Below the pieces are notes generated by a model. It did no database searches. It was given only the letters and a program-made list of their open reading frames with translations, and had not been told where the DNA came from. From Spirochaetota bacterium (GTDB taxonomy: Bacteria; Spirochaetota; UBA4802; JAFGJZ01), in assembly GCA_016928815.1 (NCBI GenBank), contig JAFGJZ010000106.1:1-43987 (forward strand): a stretch of DNA of 43,987 nt. The letters are read 5' to 3'. A program made the position numbers and the translations under genes. Shown one piece after another: positions 26,393-34,161 of this stretch. Position 1 is the stretch's first letter. Every line of letters begins with the position of its first letter.

Positions 26393-26421
26393 ATTATAAT
26401 ATGAGATAATAATGGAATCAA
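26393..26421 (-). promoter_or_regulatory. Predicted promoter giving a leaderless mRNA
   Basis: On the minus strand TTGATT (26421-26416), a 17-nt spacer and TATAAT (26398-26393) form a good promoter. The ATG at 26385 follows 7 nt after the -10 box, so +1 coincides with the start codon. Confidence 0.7.
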
Positions 26422-26468
26422 TAAAATAAAGCTGTTATTGTATTTAAATTTTATGCAAAAGGGATGTT

Positions 26469-26627
26469 ATGATTGTTAACTGTCCTTTCTGTTCACAACA
26501 GAATGAAATAGATCAGGTTGAAGCCGGACTTTACAAGCTTATTTGTTCCAGCTGTAACAGAATGTATCTTCTTGAAATAAAGATATTTTTAAAATTTTTT
26601 AAAAATATAAAGACCTTTATTATCTGA
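26469..26627 (+). CDS. Small zinc-ribbon protein
   Basis: The 52-codon frame encodes a protein with Cys5-x2-Cys8 and Cys26-x2-Cys29 (NCPFC, ICSSCN), a zinc ribbon of the two-knuckle kind, followed by a hydrophobic/basic tail. AAGGG 5 nt before the ATG supports translation. Its stop is 48 nt before the TauE/SafE-like gene and both are on the plus strand, so they may be co-transcribed. The ribbon resembles the one at the start of the protein at 2335-3522. Function unknown. Confidence 0.55.
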   Translation: MIVNCPFCSQQNEIDQVEAGLYKLICSSCNRMYLLEIKIFLKFFKNIKTFII

Positions 26628-26674
26628 TATAATATGATTATAAGAAATTAATTGAATGCATACAGGATTAAGTC

Positions 26675-27559
26675 TTGAATTTATCAATCTGGGTTTCAGC
26701 AGGATCTTTTTTAATATCAATTTTCATCGGACTGCTAATAGGTATCTTTGGAGTCGGCGGTGGATTTTTACTGACACCTGTTTTAATGATTGTTCTTGGT
26801 ATTTCCGGACCAGTATCTGTCGGGACAAGTCTGGCAACAATTCTGGTAAACAGTACTTTCGGTCTGTTTAGAAGAAGACAAAGCGGTACAGTTGATGTTA
26901 AAATGTCATTAATTATCGGAACAGGAAGTATCGGCGGAGTATATGCAGGTACTTTTCTTTTGGAGAAATTGAAAAATATTCATGCATTTTTAATAAACGG
27001 TAATCAAATTGAAGCCGTCCAGATTATTCTTCTTGGATGCTTTTTCCTGCTGCTTGCCTATATTTTAATCTTTATGACATATGATTTAAAGGTCAATAGA
27101 AATATTCAGGGTGATGAAACCTTATCCGTTTTTAGAAAAATAAAAATTCCTCCTTATATGAAATTTAATTCAATTGATAATGGCAAGCTTTCGATTGTTT
27201 CTCTGCTTTTTTTAGGACTCCTTACAGGATTAGTTACGGGTTTTCTTGGTGTCGGCGGCGGTATTATAATGATTCCGGTATTAATATATCTTTTAGGATT
27301 GAGAAGCCGTGAAGCTGCCGGAACCAGTCTGCTTCTTGTCTGGATTTCTTCTTTTTCAGCTTTATTTCATAATATTTCAAGTAACAATATTAATTTGGAA
27401 TTGTTTTATTATCTCACATCCGGAGGACTGATAGGTACTTTTGCCGGAACAAAAATCGGATTAAAAATCAGCGGGATGAAGATGAAAGTATATTTTATAT
27501 ATATAATCTGCCTGGCATTATTAATGACAGGATCTAAAATAATCAGTATGGTTTTCTGA
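26675..27559 (+). CDS. TauE/SafE family sulfite/organosulfur permease-like protein
   Basis: The 294-aa membrane protein has seven to eight helices and the twofold repeat of the DUF81 family. Each half carries the glycine-rich signature: GIFGVGGGFLLTPVL (about 25-39) and GFLGVGGGIIMIPVL (about 189-203), followed by GTSLATI and GTSLLLV. Family members export or import sulfur- or carbon-containing anions (sulfite, sulfoacetate, taurine-derived, glycolate), but the substrate cannot be told here. The start is TTG at 26675, with AGGA 7 nt upstream. It is convergent with hisD. Confidence 0.88.
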   Translation: MNLSIWVSAGSFLISIFIGLLIGIFGVGGGFLLTPVLMIVLGISGPVSVGTSLATILVNSTFGLFRRRQSGTVDVKMSLIIGTGSIGGVYAGTFLLEKLKNIHAFLINGNQIEAVQIILLGCFFLLLAYILIFMTYDLKVNRNIQGDETLSVFRKIKIPPYMKFNSIDNGKLSIVSLLFLGLLTGLVTGFLGVGGGIIMIPVLIYLLGLRSREAAGTSLLLVWISSFSALFHNISSNNINLELFYYLTSGGLIGTFAGTKIGLKISGMKMKVYFIYIICLALLMTGSKIISMVF

Positions 27560-27560
27560 T

Positions 27561-28871
27561 TTATTCAAAACGTATCTTAACAGAACCGCCGTGTTTATCT
27601 TCAAATCCTTCAGCTTTAGACATTATTGAAACCGGTTTAACAGACTGCTTGAGACCTTCCTCGGTAAGCATCTGATAGGTTGTTCTGCGAAGAAATGTAT
27701 CTACTGAAAGCCCTGAAGAAAATCTGGCTGCTCCGCCTGTTGGAAGAATATGATTGGTTCCTGAAAAATAGTCCCCTACCGCAACCGGTGAAAAATAACC
27801 GAGAAACAGAGAACCGACATTTTTGATTTCAGAAAGGTACTTTTCCGGATTTGCAACCATCATCTGCATGTGTTCAGGTGCATATTTATTTGAAAAATCT
27901 ACAGCTTCTTCAATGGAATCAGTTATATAAATTTTTAAATTATTCTGAACAACTTTCATTTTGATATCATGACGGCCGCATCCGGAATTCAGATCCTTCT
28001 GAATTTCTTCTGAAACAAGTTCAGCAGTTTGAGCATTATCAGTCAGTAAAACTGCAGCGGCATTTTCTTCATGTTCCGCCTGTGAAAGAAGATCATATGC
28101 TATCCATTTCGGATTGGCATCTTTATCAGCAATAATGACAGTTTCACTCGGACCTGCAAGAGAATCGATTTGAATTATTCCTAGACTGAAAAGATAACTT
28201 TTTGCAGCAGTTACAAAAATGTTACCCGGACCTACAATGATATTGCATTTCTTTACTGTTTCAGTTCCAAAAGCGGCAGCTGCTATTCCCTGTGCACCGC
28301 CAGATTTAATAATATTTTCAACTCCAAGCAGATGGCATACGGCACAAACTGAATTATTGACCCGGCCATCTGAACCCGGAGGAGTAATAAGAGTAATGTT
28401 TCTAACACCTGCAATCTGTGCAGGAATAACGCCCATCATGACTGAAGAAGGATATGCTGCTTTTCCTCCTGGAACATAAATACCAGCATTTTCAATCGGC
28501 TGATAAATAAGTCCAAAGTTGCCATAGTTATATCTTGTATAGCTGATATTTTCCTTTTTCTGGTGATAATGAAATTCTTTAATATTTTCGATTGCTTTAG
28601 AAAACGATGCGATCAGTTCAGCTGATGTAACATCATATCCGTTTTTTATTTCATCTTTTGCAGCAATAACAGAATCCAGTTTTATTTTATCAAATTTTTC
28701 AGTATATTTTTTTACGGCATCATCACCGTTCTTTTTTACATCAGTAGCGATTGGAATAGCAGTATTTGTCATTATATCAGTAAAATCATCGCCGAATCTG
28801 AAGAATTGTTTTTGCAGTTCCTTTTCCGATACGTTTTTTAAATTTTGTATACTAATCAAGATTTTCTCCAT
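27561..28871 (-). CDS. hisD: Histidinol dehydrogenase
   Basis: The 436-aa enzyme makes histidine by two NAD-dependent oxidations of L-histidinol and requires zinc. Signatures: VGPGNIFVTAAK, DSLAGPSETVIIAD, LLSQAEHEENAA, APEHMQMM with the catalytic Glu-His pair, GTNHILPTGGAARF and GLSVDTFLRRTTYQ. Length and motif order are normal and all look intact. It stands alone; no other his gene is in the window. The ATG at 28871 has no ribosome binding site nearby, while a TTG four codons later (28859) has GGAG 6-7 nt upstream, so the true start may be there. Confidence 0.93.
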   Translation of the reverse strand: MEKILISIQNLKNVSEKELQKQFFRFGDDFTDIMTNTAIPIATDVKKNGDDAVKKYTEKFDKIKLDSVIAAKDEIKNGYDVTSAELIASFSKAIENIKEFHYHQKKENISYTRYNYGNFGLIYQPIENAGIYVPGGKAAYPSSVMMGVIPAQIAGVRNITLITPPGSDGRVNNSVCAVCHLLGVENIIKSGGAQGIAAAAFGTETVKKCNIIVGPGNIFVTAAKSYLFSLGIIQIDSLAGPSETVIIADKDANPKWIAYDLLSQAEHEENAAAVLLTDNAQTAELVSEEIQKDLNSGCGRHDIKMKVVQNNLKIYITDSIEEAVDFSNKYAPEHMQMMVANPEKYLSEIKNVGSLFLGYFSPVAVGDYFSGTNHILPTGGAARFSSGLSVDTFLRRTTYQMLTEEGLKQSVKPVSIMSKAEGFEDKHGGSVKIRFE

Positions 28872-28882
28872 AAGCAGATGTT

Positions 28883-29320
28883 TTATTCTCTTTTCTTAAG
28901 TGATATATTGAAATTTTCAATTAAAAAATAGAATTTTTTAATATATTTATGATAACTATAAAAAAATCTTTTATTGTTATTTTTCTTATCTTTAAATTTT
29001 TTAGCGATTTCATTAAAAAAAAGAAGAAACCCTAGAAAAAGCAATTTACTGATAGAAATTTTATAATTAAATCGTGCCTCCTGAAATATTTCATTTTCCA
29101 TTTCAGTAAATTTTACATGAATAGGAATGAAATTCTGATTTCCTGTATTTTCCTGATATTCAATTAGTCTGTTTTCCCGATAATTATATTTATAATGAGC
29201 AGCTGTTTTTAATAAAATTTGAGTAATGAGACTATTTAATTGAATTTTTAATGCAGCAGAAAAAATGGTAAGTCTTTCCAGAAGTTCAATATCTATATAA
29301 ATAGATGTATTCAGAAGCAT
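28883..29320 (-). CDS. Small protein with two ribbon-helix-helix-like segments
   Basis: The 145-aa protein begins MLLNTSIYIDI and has two similar segments, each a short strand then two helices: about 4-34 (IYIDIELLERLTIFSAALK, NSLITQIL) and about 67-100 (IHVKFTEMENEIFQEARFNY, KISISKLLFLGFLL). This resembles two ribbon-helix-helix units in one chain, which would act like a pseudo-dimer. The C-terminal 40 residues are lysine- and asparagine-rich. No family is recognised. The ATG 29320 has a strong GGAGGAG 5 nt upstream; an in-frame TTG at 29332 lies inside it. Its stop is 12 nt before hisD and its start is 65 nt after the PP2C gene, all on the minus strand. A DNA-binding role is an inference from shape only. 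Confidence 0.55.
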   Translation of the reverse strand: MLLNTSIYIDIELLERLTIFSAALKIQLNSLITQILLKTAAHYKYNYRENRLIEYQENTGNQNFIPIHVKFTEMENEIFQEARFNYKISISKLLFLGFLLFFNEIAKKFKDKKNNNKRFFYSYHKYIKKFYFLIENFNISLKKRE

Positions 29321-29385
29321 TTTCTCCTCCAACGCTATATTTCTTACTTATATAACGTAAATTCAGGAGAAAAATGAAAAATTTT

Positions 29386-31056
29386 TTAAAATTTAATTAC
29401 GAAAATTGTAAAGTCATCGCGGTATTTATCATCCATTTCAGAATTTTCAAAAGTAATTTTTAGATGAGATACCAATTCAGAAGGAGTTTTGTCAAGAAAT
29501 TTGACAGCCGTTTCAATTAGACGTCTTTCACCAAGTTCAATATCCAGATCTATTCCGCCCAGACATTCTGAAACACCGTCAGTGAATAAAAGAAGAATGT
29601 CGCCTTCTTCGTATAATGCAATTTTTTCTTCATATTTCATCTGACTGAAAATGCCAAGCGGTTTTCCTTTGGAATTAAGTTTAATATGTTCTCCGGTCTT
29701 TTTAAGCAGAATCTGATTGTTATGTCCGGCACTTCCGTATGTGATTATTTTATTATGTGAATCAATCAGTGCATAGAAAAGAGTCACATACATTCCATGT
29801 TCACTGTCGTTATAAATGAGTTCATTTGATTCTTTGAGCAGCATTGAAGGCGCCGTATGAATTCTTGTTTCTGCTCTGACGATATTTCTGGCAGTACCCA
29901 TAAACATGGCCGCCGGGATTCCTTTTCCGGATACATCTGCAACAATTACACCGTATTTATTTTCATCAAATTTAACAAAATCATAGAAATCTCCCCCTAC
30001 AACTTTTGCAGGATGATTGAATGCTGCAAGCTGATGTTTACCGTAATTTGACGGAATTGAGGGCAGAATTTTTCTTTGTATTTCGGCTGCAATATCTATC
30101 TCGCGTTCAAGCCTTTTCCTATCAATCTGGTATTTCTGGTTTTCAATATTAAAGTATGTATCGGATATCAGATTTCCAACAGTTGATAGTACTCGAAGGT
30201 CGAAAGAATCGAATATTGATTTATTTTTCTTATCTGCCATATTTAAAACACCAATGGCTTTTGTTTTATGAATTACCGGTACTGAAATAAATGATTTTGT
30301 CTTATATCCTTTTTTATGCGTTAATACATTTGGCGGTAATTCCTCATTTATGTCCGTAACAATCATCGGATCCTTGCTTTTAAAAACAAGTGTTGATACG
30401 GAATTATTTGTAATAAGACAATTATCCTGATTAATTGTTGCTGAAAGTCCATATGAGGCCTTAAGCTGAAGTTTTTGAGTTGTATTATCCAGAATAAATA
30501 TGGAAGATTTTTCCGCTCCGATGAACCGGCTCAACGTTTTAAGAATGTTGAAAAAAATATTTTCATCATAAATGTTAGAAAATGAAATAGTCTGAGATAC
30601 TTCGTATAAAGCCGAAAGTTCATCCATTCGCCGTGACATTTCATCCTGCAGACGCCGGCTGTCTATTGCAATAGCGGCATGCTCGGCAATTAAATCCGCT
30701 TTAAGCATATCACTGTCATCAAAATGGTCTTTTTGGATTGTATTTACTATTTCAAGCACTCCAACCAGATCATCCTGTATCAGCATTGGAACGCATATGA
30801 CATTTCTGGTAACAAAGTTGCTCTTTTTATCAATTTCTTCAAAGAACCGTTTATCTTTACGTACATCGTTTACAATTACTGATTTTCCGGATAGTGCAAC
30901 TTCACCGGCAATACCTTTTCCCTTTGGAATGCGTTCACCCTGTATGATTTTCTGTTTATCTCCTGTAACTGTATTAAAGATCAGATCACCGGATTTAAGG
31001 TCTGTCAGCAGAAGAGATGATGCTTCGCATGAAAGAAGATTTTTTGCAAGTTCCAT
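29386..31056 (-). CDS. GAF-GAF-SpoIIE serine phosphatase (RsbU-like)
   Basis: The protein has two GAF sensor domains (about 1-125 and 150-310), a coiled coil, and a C-terminal PP2C-type phosphatase domain (about 325-555). The last has VVGGDFYDF, VIVADVSGKGIPAAMFM, SAGHNNQILL, LFTDGVSE and DDFTIFV, the full metal-binding set. It would dephosphorylate an anti-sigma antagonist or similar protein. The 31056 ATG lies inside the first GAF domain: in-frame codons without a stop continue upstream to 31149 and encode a matching helix (TVHTINKKINSRSSLPELL). No ATG, GTG or TTG is in that stretch. The real start is probably an ATT at 31149 (AGGA 5 nt upstream), or a 1-nt indel separates an ATG at 31153 from the gene. 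TTGACT upstream (about 31200) may be its -35 box. Confidence 0.88.
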   Translation of the reverse strand: MELAKNLLSCEASSLLLTDLKSGDLIFNTVTGDKQKIIQGERIPKGKGIAGEVALSGKSVIVNDVRKDKRFFEEIDKKSNFVTRNVICVPMLIQDDLVGVLEIVNTIQKDHFDDSDMLKADLIAEHAAIAIDSRRLQDEMSRRMDELSALYEVSQTISFSNIYDENIFFNILKTLSRFIGAEKSSIFILDNTTQKLQLKASYGLSATINQDNCLITNNSVSTLVFKSKDPMIVTDINEELPPNVLTHKKGYKTKSFISVPVIHKTKAIGVLNMADKKNKSIFDSFDLRVLSTVGNLISDTYFNIENQKYQIDRKRLEREIDIAAEIQRKILPSIPSNYGKHQLAAFNHPAKVVGGDFYDFVKFDENKYGVIVADVSGKGIPAAMFMGTARNIVRAETRIHTAPSMLLKESNELIYNDSEHGMYVTLFYALIDSHNKIITYGSAGHNNQILLKKTGEHIKLNSKGKPLGIFSQMKYEEKIALYEEGDILLLFTDGVSECLGGIDLDIELGERRLIETAVKFLDKTPSELVSHLKITFENSEMDDKYRDDFTIFVIKF

Positions 31057-31212
31057 TATTGTATGAAGAAGCTCAGGAAGACTGCTTCGTGAGTTGATTT
31101 TTTTATTTATTGTATGAACAGTCTGTATGTCTACAAAGTTTTCGATAATTCATTTCCTGATGAAATAGTAGTTTATTAAAAATAATTTTTGTTTTTTAGT
31201 CAATAATATTAT

Positions 31213-31617
31213 TTATTTGTCTGAACTTCCTATATTTTTCCCATGAAAGTACTGAAGTTTCTGAAGAAAGACATTATTTTCATCATATAGAATTATTTCT
31301 CCATGCATTTCATCATCAACCCATTTTCCCGTATATTTACCGATCAGTTTTTTATTTTCGTATACTTTTAAGGTTCCTGTTCCGTTTCTTTTATCATTTT
31401 CCCATTGACCGTCATATATGCTCCCATTGGAATAATAGAATATCCCGTTACCGCTGCGTTTACCGTCTTTCCATTCACCGGTATAATAGGATCCGTTTTT
31501 CCAAGTATATTTCCCGGTCCCGTTTTTACAGTTACCGGTACATGCATTATTATCCGTATTTGTTAAAGCACATCCAAGATAAAATAAAATAAATGGTAGT
31601 AGCAATAATTTTTTCAT
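31213..31617 (-). CDS. MORN-repeat lipoprotein
   Basis: The 134-aa lipoprotein has a lipobox FYLGC (Cys16) and then about four MORN-type units: GTGKYTWKNGSYYTGEWKD, GNGIFYYSNGSIYDGQWEN, GTGTLKVYENKKLIGKYTGKW and a shorter last one. MORN repeats bind proteins or lipids; this small exported type is frequent in spirochaetes and bacteroidetes. The start at 31617 is given by the signal peptide, though GGGCGGT upstream is a weak ribosome binding site. An in-frame ATG at 31749 would overlap ptsP and add 44 residues without a signal-like role. It follows ptsP by 70 nt and precedes the PP2C gene. Confidence 0.78.
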   Translation of the reverse strand: MKKLLLLPFILFYLGCALTNTDNNACTGNCKNGTGKYTWKNGSYYTGEWKDGKRSGNGIFYYSNGSIYDGQWENDKRNGTGTLKVYENKKLIGKYTGKWVDDEMHGEIILYDENNVFLQKLQYFHGKNIGSSDK

Positions 31618-31687
31618 CTGTACCGCCCGAATAAAATTTATTTTCAGATTAAATATTTTATTTAATAATTCAATAACATTTTTTATA

Positions 31688-33964
31688 TTATTCTGTCTGA
31701 AATTTTGTTTTAAATTTATCAATAATTTCGGATGTTTCAGTAACTTCATTTTTAGAAAGCAGTATTTTTGCTGTTTTTTTACATTCTTTTACTGATAGGG
31801 ATCGTATTATGCTTTTTACCTTTTGAATATAGGTTGTGCCTATACTGAAATGACGTATGCCTATTCCCAGTAAAAATGGTATATATTCCGGCATTCCGGC
31901 CATATCTCCGCATATGGATAGTTCAATTTTGTATTTTTTTGCCGCATCGGCTATAATTTTCATTGATCGTAAAATTGCAGGATGATGTGGCTGATAAAGG
32001 TGTGCAACTTTCTCATTTGTTCGGTCTACAGCCAGTGTATACTGAACCAGGTCATTTGTGCCGACTGAAAAGAAATCAGCAGCTTCAGCCAATGAATTTA
32101 TTATAAATAATAGCGACGGCATTTCTATCATAACTCCAATTTTAGGATTGATGTTATAATCAATTCCGGAGGATTTCAGTTCATTCTGACATTCGTTAAT
32201 CAGATTTTTACACATAAAAAACTCATCAAGTGAAGAAATCATCGGGAACATAATTTTAACATCTTTTTCTGCCGATGCACGCAAAATGGCTCTAATCTGC
32301 TGCTTGAAAATATCCATGTGTGTTAATGAAAACCGAATGGATCTCATTCCTAAAAATGGATTCTGCTCGACTGTTTTGTCATAATATGAGAGTACCTTAT
32401 CTCCGCCAATATCAAGAGTTCTGAAGGTAATCGGTTTTCCGGGAAGTGATTCAATCAGTTTTCTGTAAATTATAAACTGTTCCTCTTCACTTGGAAAATT
32501 ATTTCTTATTAGAAATGGAAACTCCGTTCTATATAATCCGATACCGTCAATAATGTCCGTGTTTATGGATTTCAGATCTGAAAGCAGATTTATGTTTGCA
32601 AGTATTTTAATTTTTATCTTGTCTTCGGTTGTGGCCGGAAGTATCAGCTGCTTCTGGTTTTCAAGGAAACTTTTCTGTGCTTCATTGCGCTGTTCGAATG
32701 TTTTTACAATCTCATCGGTCGGGTTAATGTATATGTTTCCGATATGTGCATCCATAAGTAATTTAGAGGTTTCCGGTATGCTCATAAGTTTCATGTCATC
32801 GGCAATTATCATTGGAAGCTGTAATGATCTGGCCAGAATTGAAATATGGGATGTAACTCCTCCGCCGACCATGATTAAACCGGAGATATTTTCTGCAGAT
32901 AATTTCAGAAGTTCAGATGGAAATACTTCCCTTGTGATTACTATGTGATCTGAGAATTTATTTGTCTGATCTTCTTTTGAAAGAAGATTGTCGATTATAC
33001 GGGTTGCGAGATCATCAAGATCCTGAGTTTTTTCCTGAATGATTAATTCAGTACTTTTAAGAAAAATATTTCTATATTCGGTAAAAATCTGAATTATTGC
33101 ATCGGGAGGATTTACATTGTTCTGAATTAAAGCTGTGATTTTATCAATCAGCTGCTTATCTTTTAAAATGAGAAGATGTGCTGAAAAAATCAGAGATGCT
33201 GCATCTGATAGTTTTTCTTCAACTTTTTTCTGTAGATCCTCAAGCTGATTTTCGGTTGTTATTAATGCTTCTTTAAAGTCATTGATAGTGTAGGTATTTA
33301 GGAAACAGAAGTTATTATCTGTAAGATAGTTGTTTTTATTACTGATAATTTTCAGCCTGGAATATGCATAACCTTCAGATGCAACTTTCCCTTTTATCAT
33401 TTTAGGCAGAATGTCATCAGCGTAATCCGTTATTGAATCAGTCTGGTCTTCAACTGGCATTGCCAGAGCTTTTGCGTTTGCCAGCATTGATGCAAGTTGA
33501 ACAGATATTGTTCTTAATGCCAGAACATCTGTAGAAGTAAAAGGTCTTTCGGCTTTTCGTTGAATTACAAGTACACCAATTTTATAGTTTCCCTGGAGTA
33601 AAGGTACAGCCAGAAAAGACTGAAATTCCTCTTCATGAAGATCCGGTATATACTTGTATTGAGGATTTTGACTGCCCTCAGCTTCTGATACCGCCCGAAG
33701 TTCTTTCAGAGCCGTTCCGACCAGACCTTCACCGTTTTTAAGTTTTACTTTGTTTATTAAATCAGTGTTTAATCCCTTTGTAGCTTTAAGTACCAATTCG
33801 TCAGTAGATTTATTATATAGATATATTGAACATACATCAGCAAGCATGTGTTCTGAAACCAGAGTTACAATTTTCTGAAGAAAGGACTCGATATTGGCAG
33901 TATTAATAAATAAACTGTTAAGTTCGCCGATGTCAAAAAGCATTTTAATATGATCAACGTTCAA
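31688..33964 (-). CDS. ptsP: PEP-protein phosphotransferase with GAF domain (enzyme I-Ntr type)
   Basis: The 758-aa protein has an N-terminal GAF domain (about 15-160), the enzyme I N-terminal domain, the phosphohistidine domain with the active His373 in GGGVTSHISILAR, and a PEP-binding TIM barrel. The barrel motifs are GLYRTEFPFL, TFRTLDIGGDK, NPFLGMRSIR, GTNDLVQYTLAVDR and the C-terminal SICGDMAG with the catalytic Cys. GAF plus enzyme I is PtsP, first enzyme of the nitrogen-type phosphotransferase cascade, which passes phosphate from PEP to NPr/HPr. No HPr or IIA gene is in the window. Translation probably starts with TTG at 33964 (GGGAT upstream); Met8 is an alternative. TTGACA at 34022-34027 may be the -35 box. 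Confidence 0.93.
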   Translation of the reverse strand: MNVDHIKMLFDIGELNSLFINTANIESFLQKIVTLVSEHMLADVCSIYLYNKSTDELVLKATKGLNTDLINKVKLKNGEGLVGTALKELRAVSEAEGSQNPQYKYIPDLHEEEFQSFLAVPLLQGNYKIGVLVIQRKAERPFTSTDVLALRTISVQLASMLANAKALAMPVEDQTDSITDYADDILPKMIKGKVASEGYAYSRLKIISNKNNYLTDNNFCFLNTYTINDFKEALITTENQLEDLQKKVEEKLSDAASLIFSAHLLILKDKQLIDKITALIQNNVNPPDAIIQIFTEYRNIFLKSTELIIQEKTQDLDDLATRIIDNLLSKEDQTNKFSDHIVITREVFPSELLKLSAENISGLIMVGGGVTSHISILARSLQLPMIIADDMKLMSIPETSKLLMDAHIGNIYINPTDEIVKTFEQRNEAQKSFLENQKQLILPATTEDKIKIKILANINLLSDLKSINTDIIDGIGLYRTEFPFLIRNNFPSEEEQFIIYRKLIESLPGKPITFRTLDIGGDKVLSYYDKTVEQNPFLGMRSIRFSLTHMDIFKQQIRAILRASAEKDVKIMFPMISSLDEFFMCKNLINECQNELKSSGIDYNINPKIGVMIEMPSLLFIINSLAEAADFFSVGTNDLVQYTLAVDRTNEKVAHLYQPHHPAILRSMKIIADAAKKYKIELSICGDMAGMPEYIPFLLGIGIRHFSIGTTYIQKVKSIIRSLSVKECKKTAKILLSKNEVTETSEIIDKFKTKFQTE

Positions 33965-34109
33965 TGGTTTATCCCGGAATTAAAATTTATCTGGATAATG
34001 TTATTTATAAAGAAGCAGCTTTGTCAATTAATATTAATTTTCAGGTAATTGATACTTATTTATATTGAAGATACCGATTATTAAGGAGATATAATTCTTT
34101 AAAATTTTG

Positions 34110-34138
34110 TTGTTTTGAAACAGGAATGTGTTTATAAT
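34110..34138 (+). promoter_or_regulatory. Predicted promoter of the six-hairpin glycosidase-like gene
   Basis: TTGTTT (34110-34115), 17 nt, TATAAT (34133-34138), 23 nt before the ATG at 34162, which has AGGAGA 5-6 nt upstream. The ptsP promoter diverges from the same intergenic region. Confidence 0.5.
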
Positions 34139-34161
34139 TACTTTCATTTCAGGAGAATTGC

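Noticed and set aside
26386..26421. TTG start of the exported protein at 26421
   Set aside because: It lies over the predicted -35 box and lacks a ribosome binding site; the signal peptide begins at the ATG 26385.
31618..31749. Long N-terminal extension of the MORN lipoprotein
   Set aside because: It overlaps ptsP and hides a standard lipoprotein signal peptide that begins at 31617.
32553..32948. Plus-strand open frame inside ptsP
   Set aside because: It is opposite the conserved phosphohistidine region of ptsP and has no recognisable domain.
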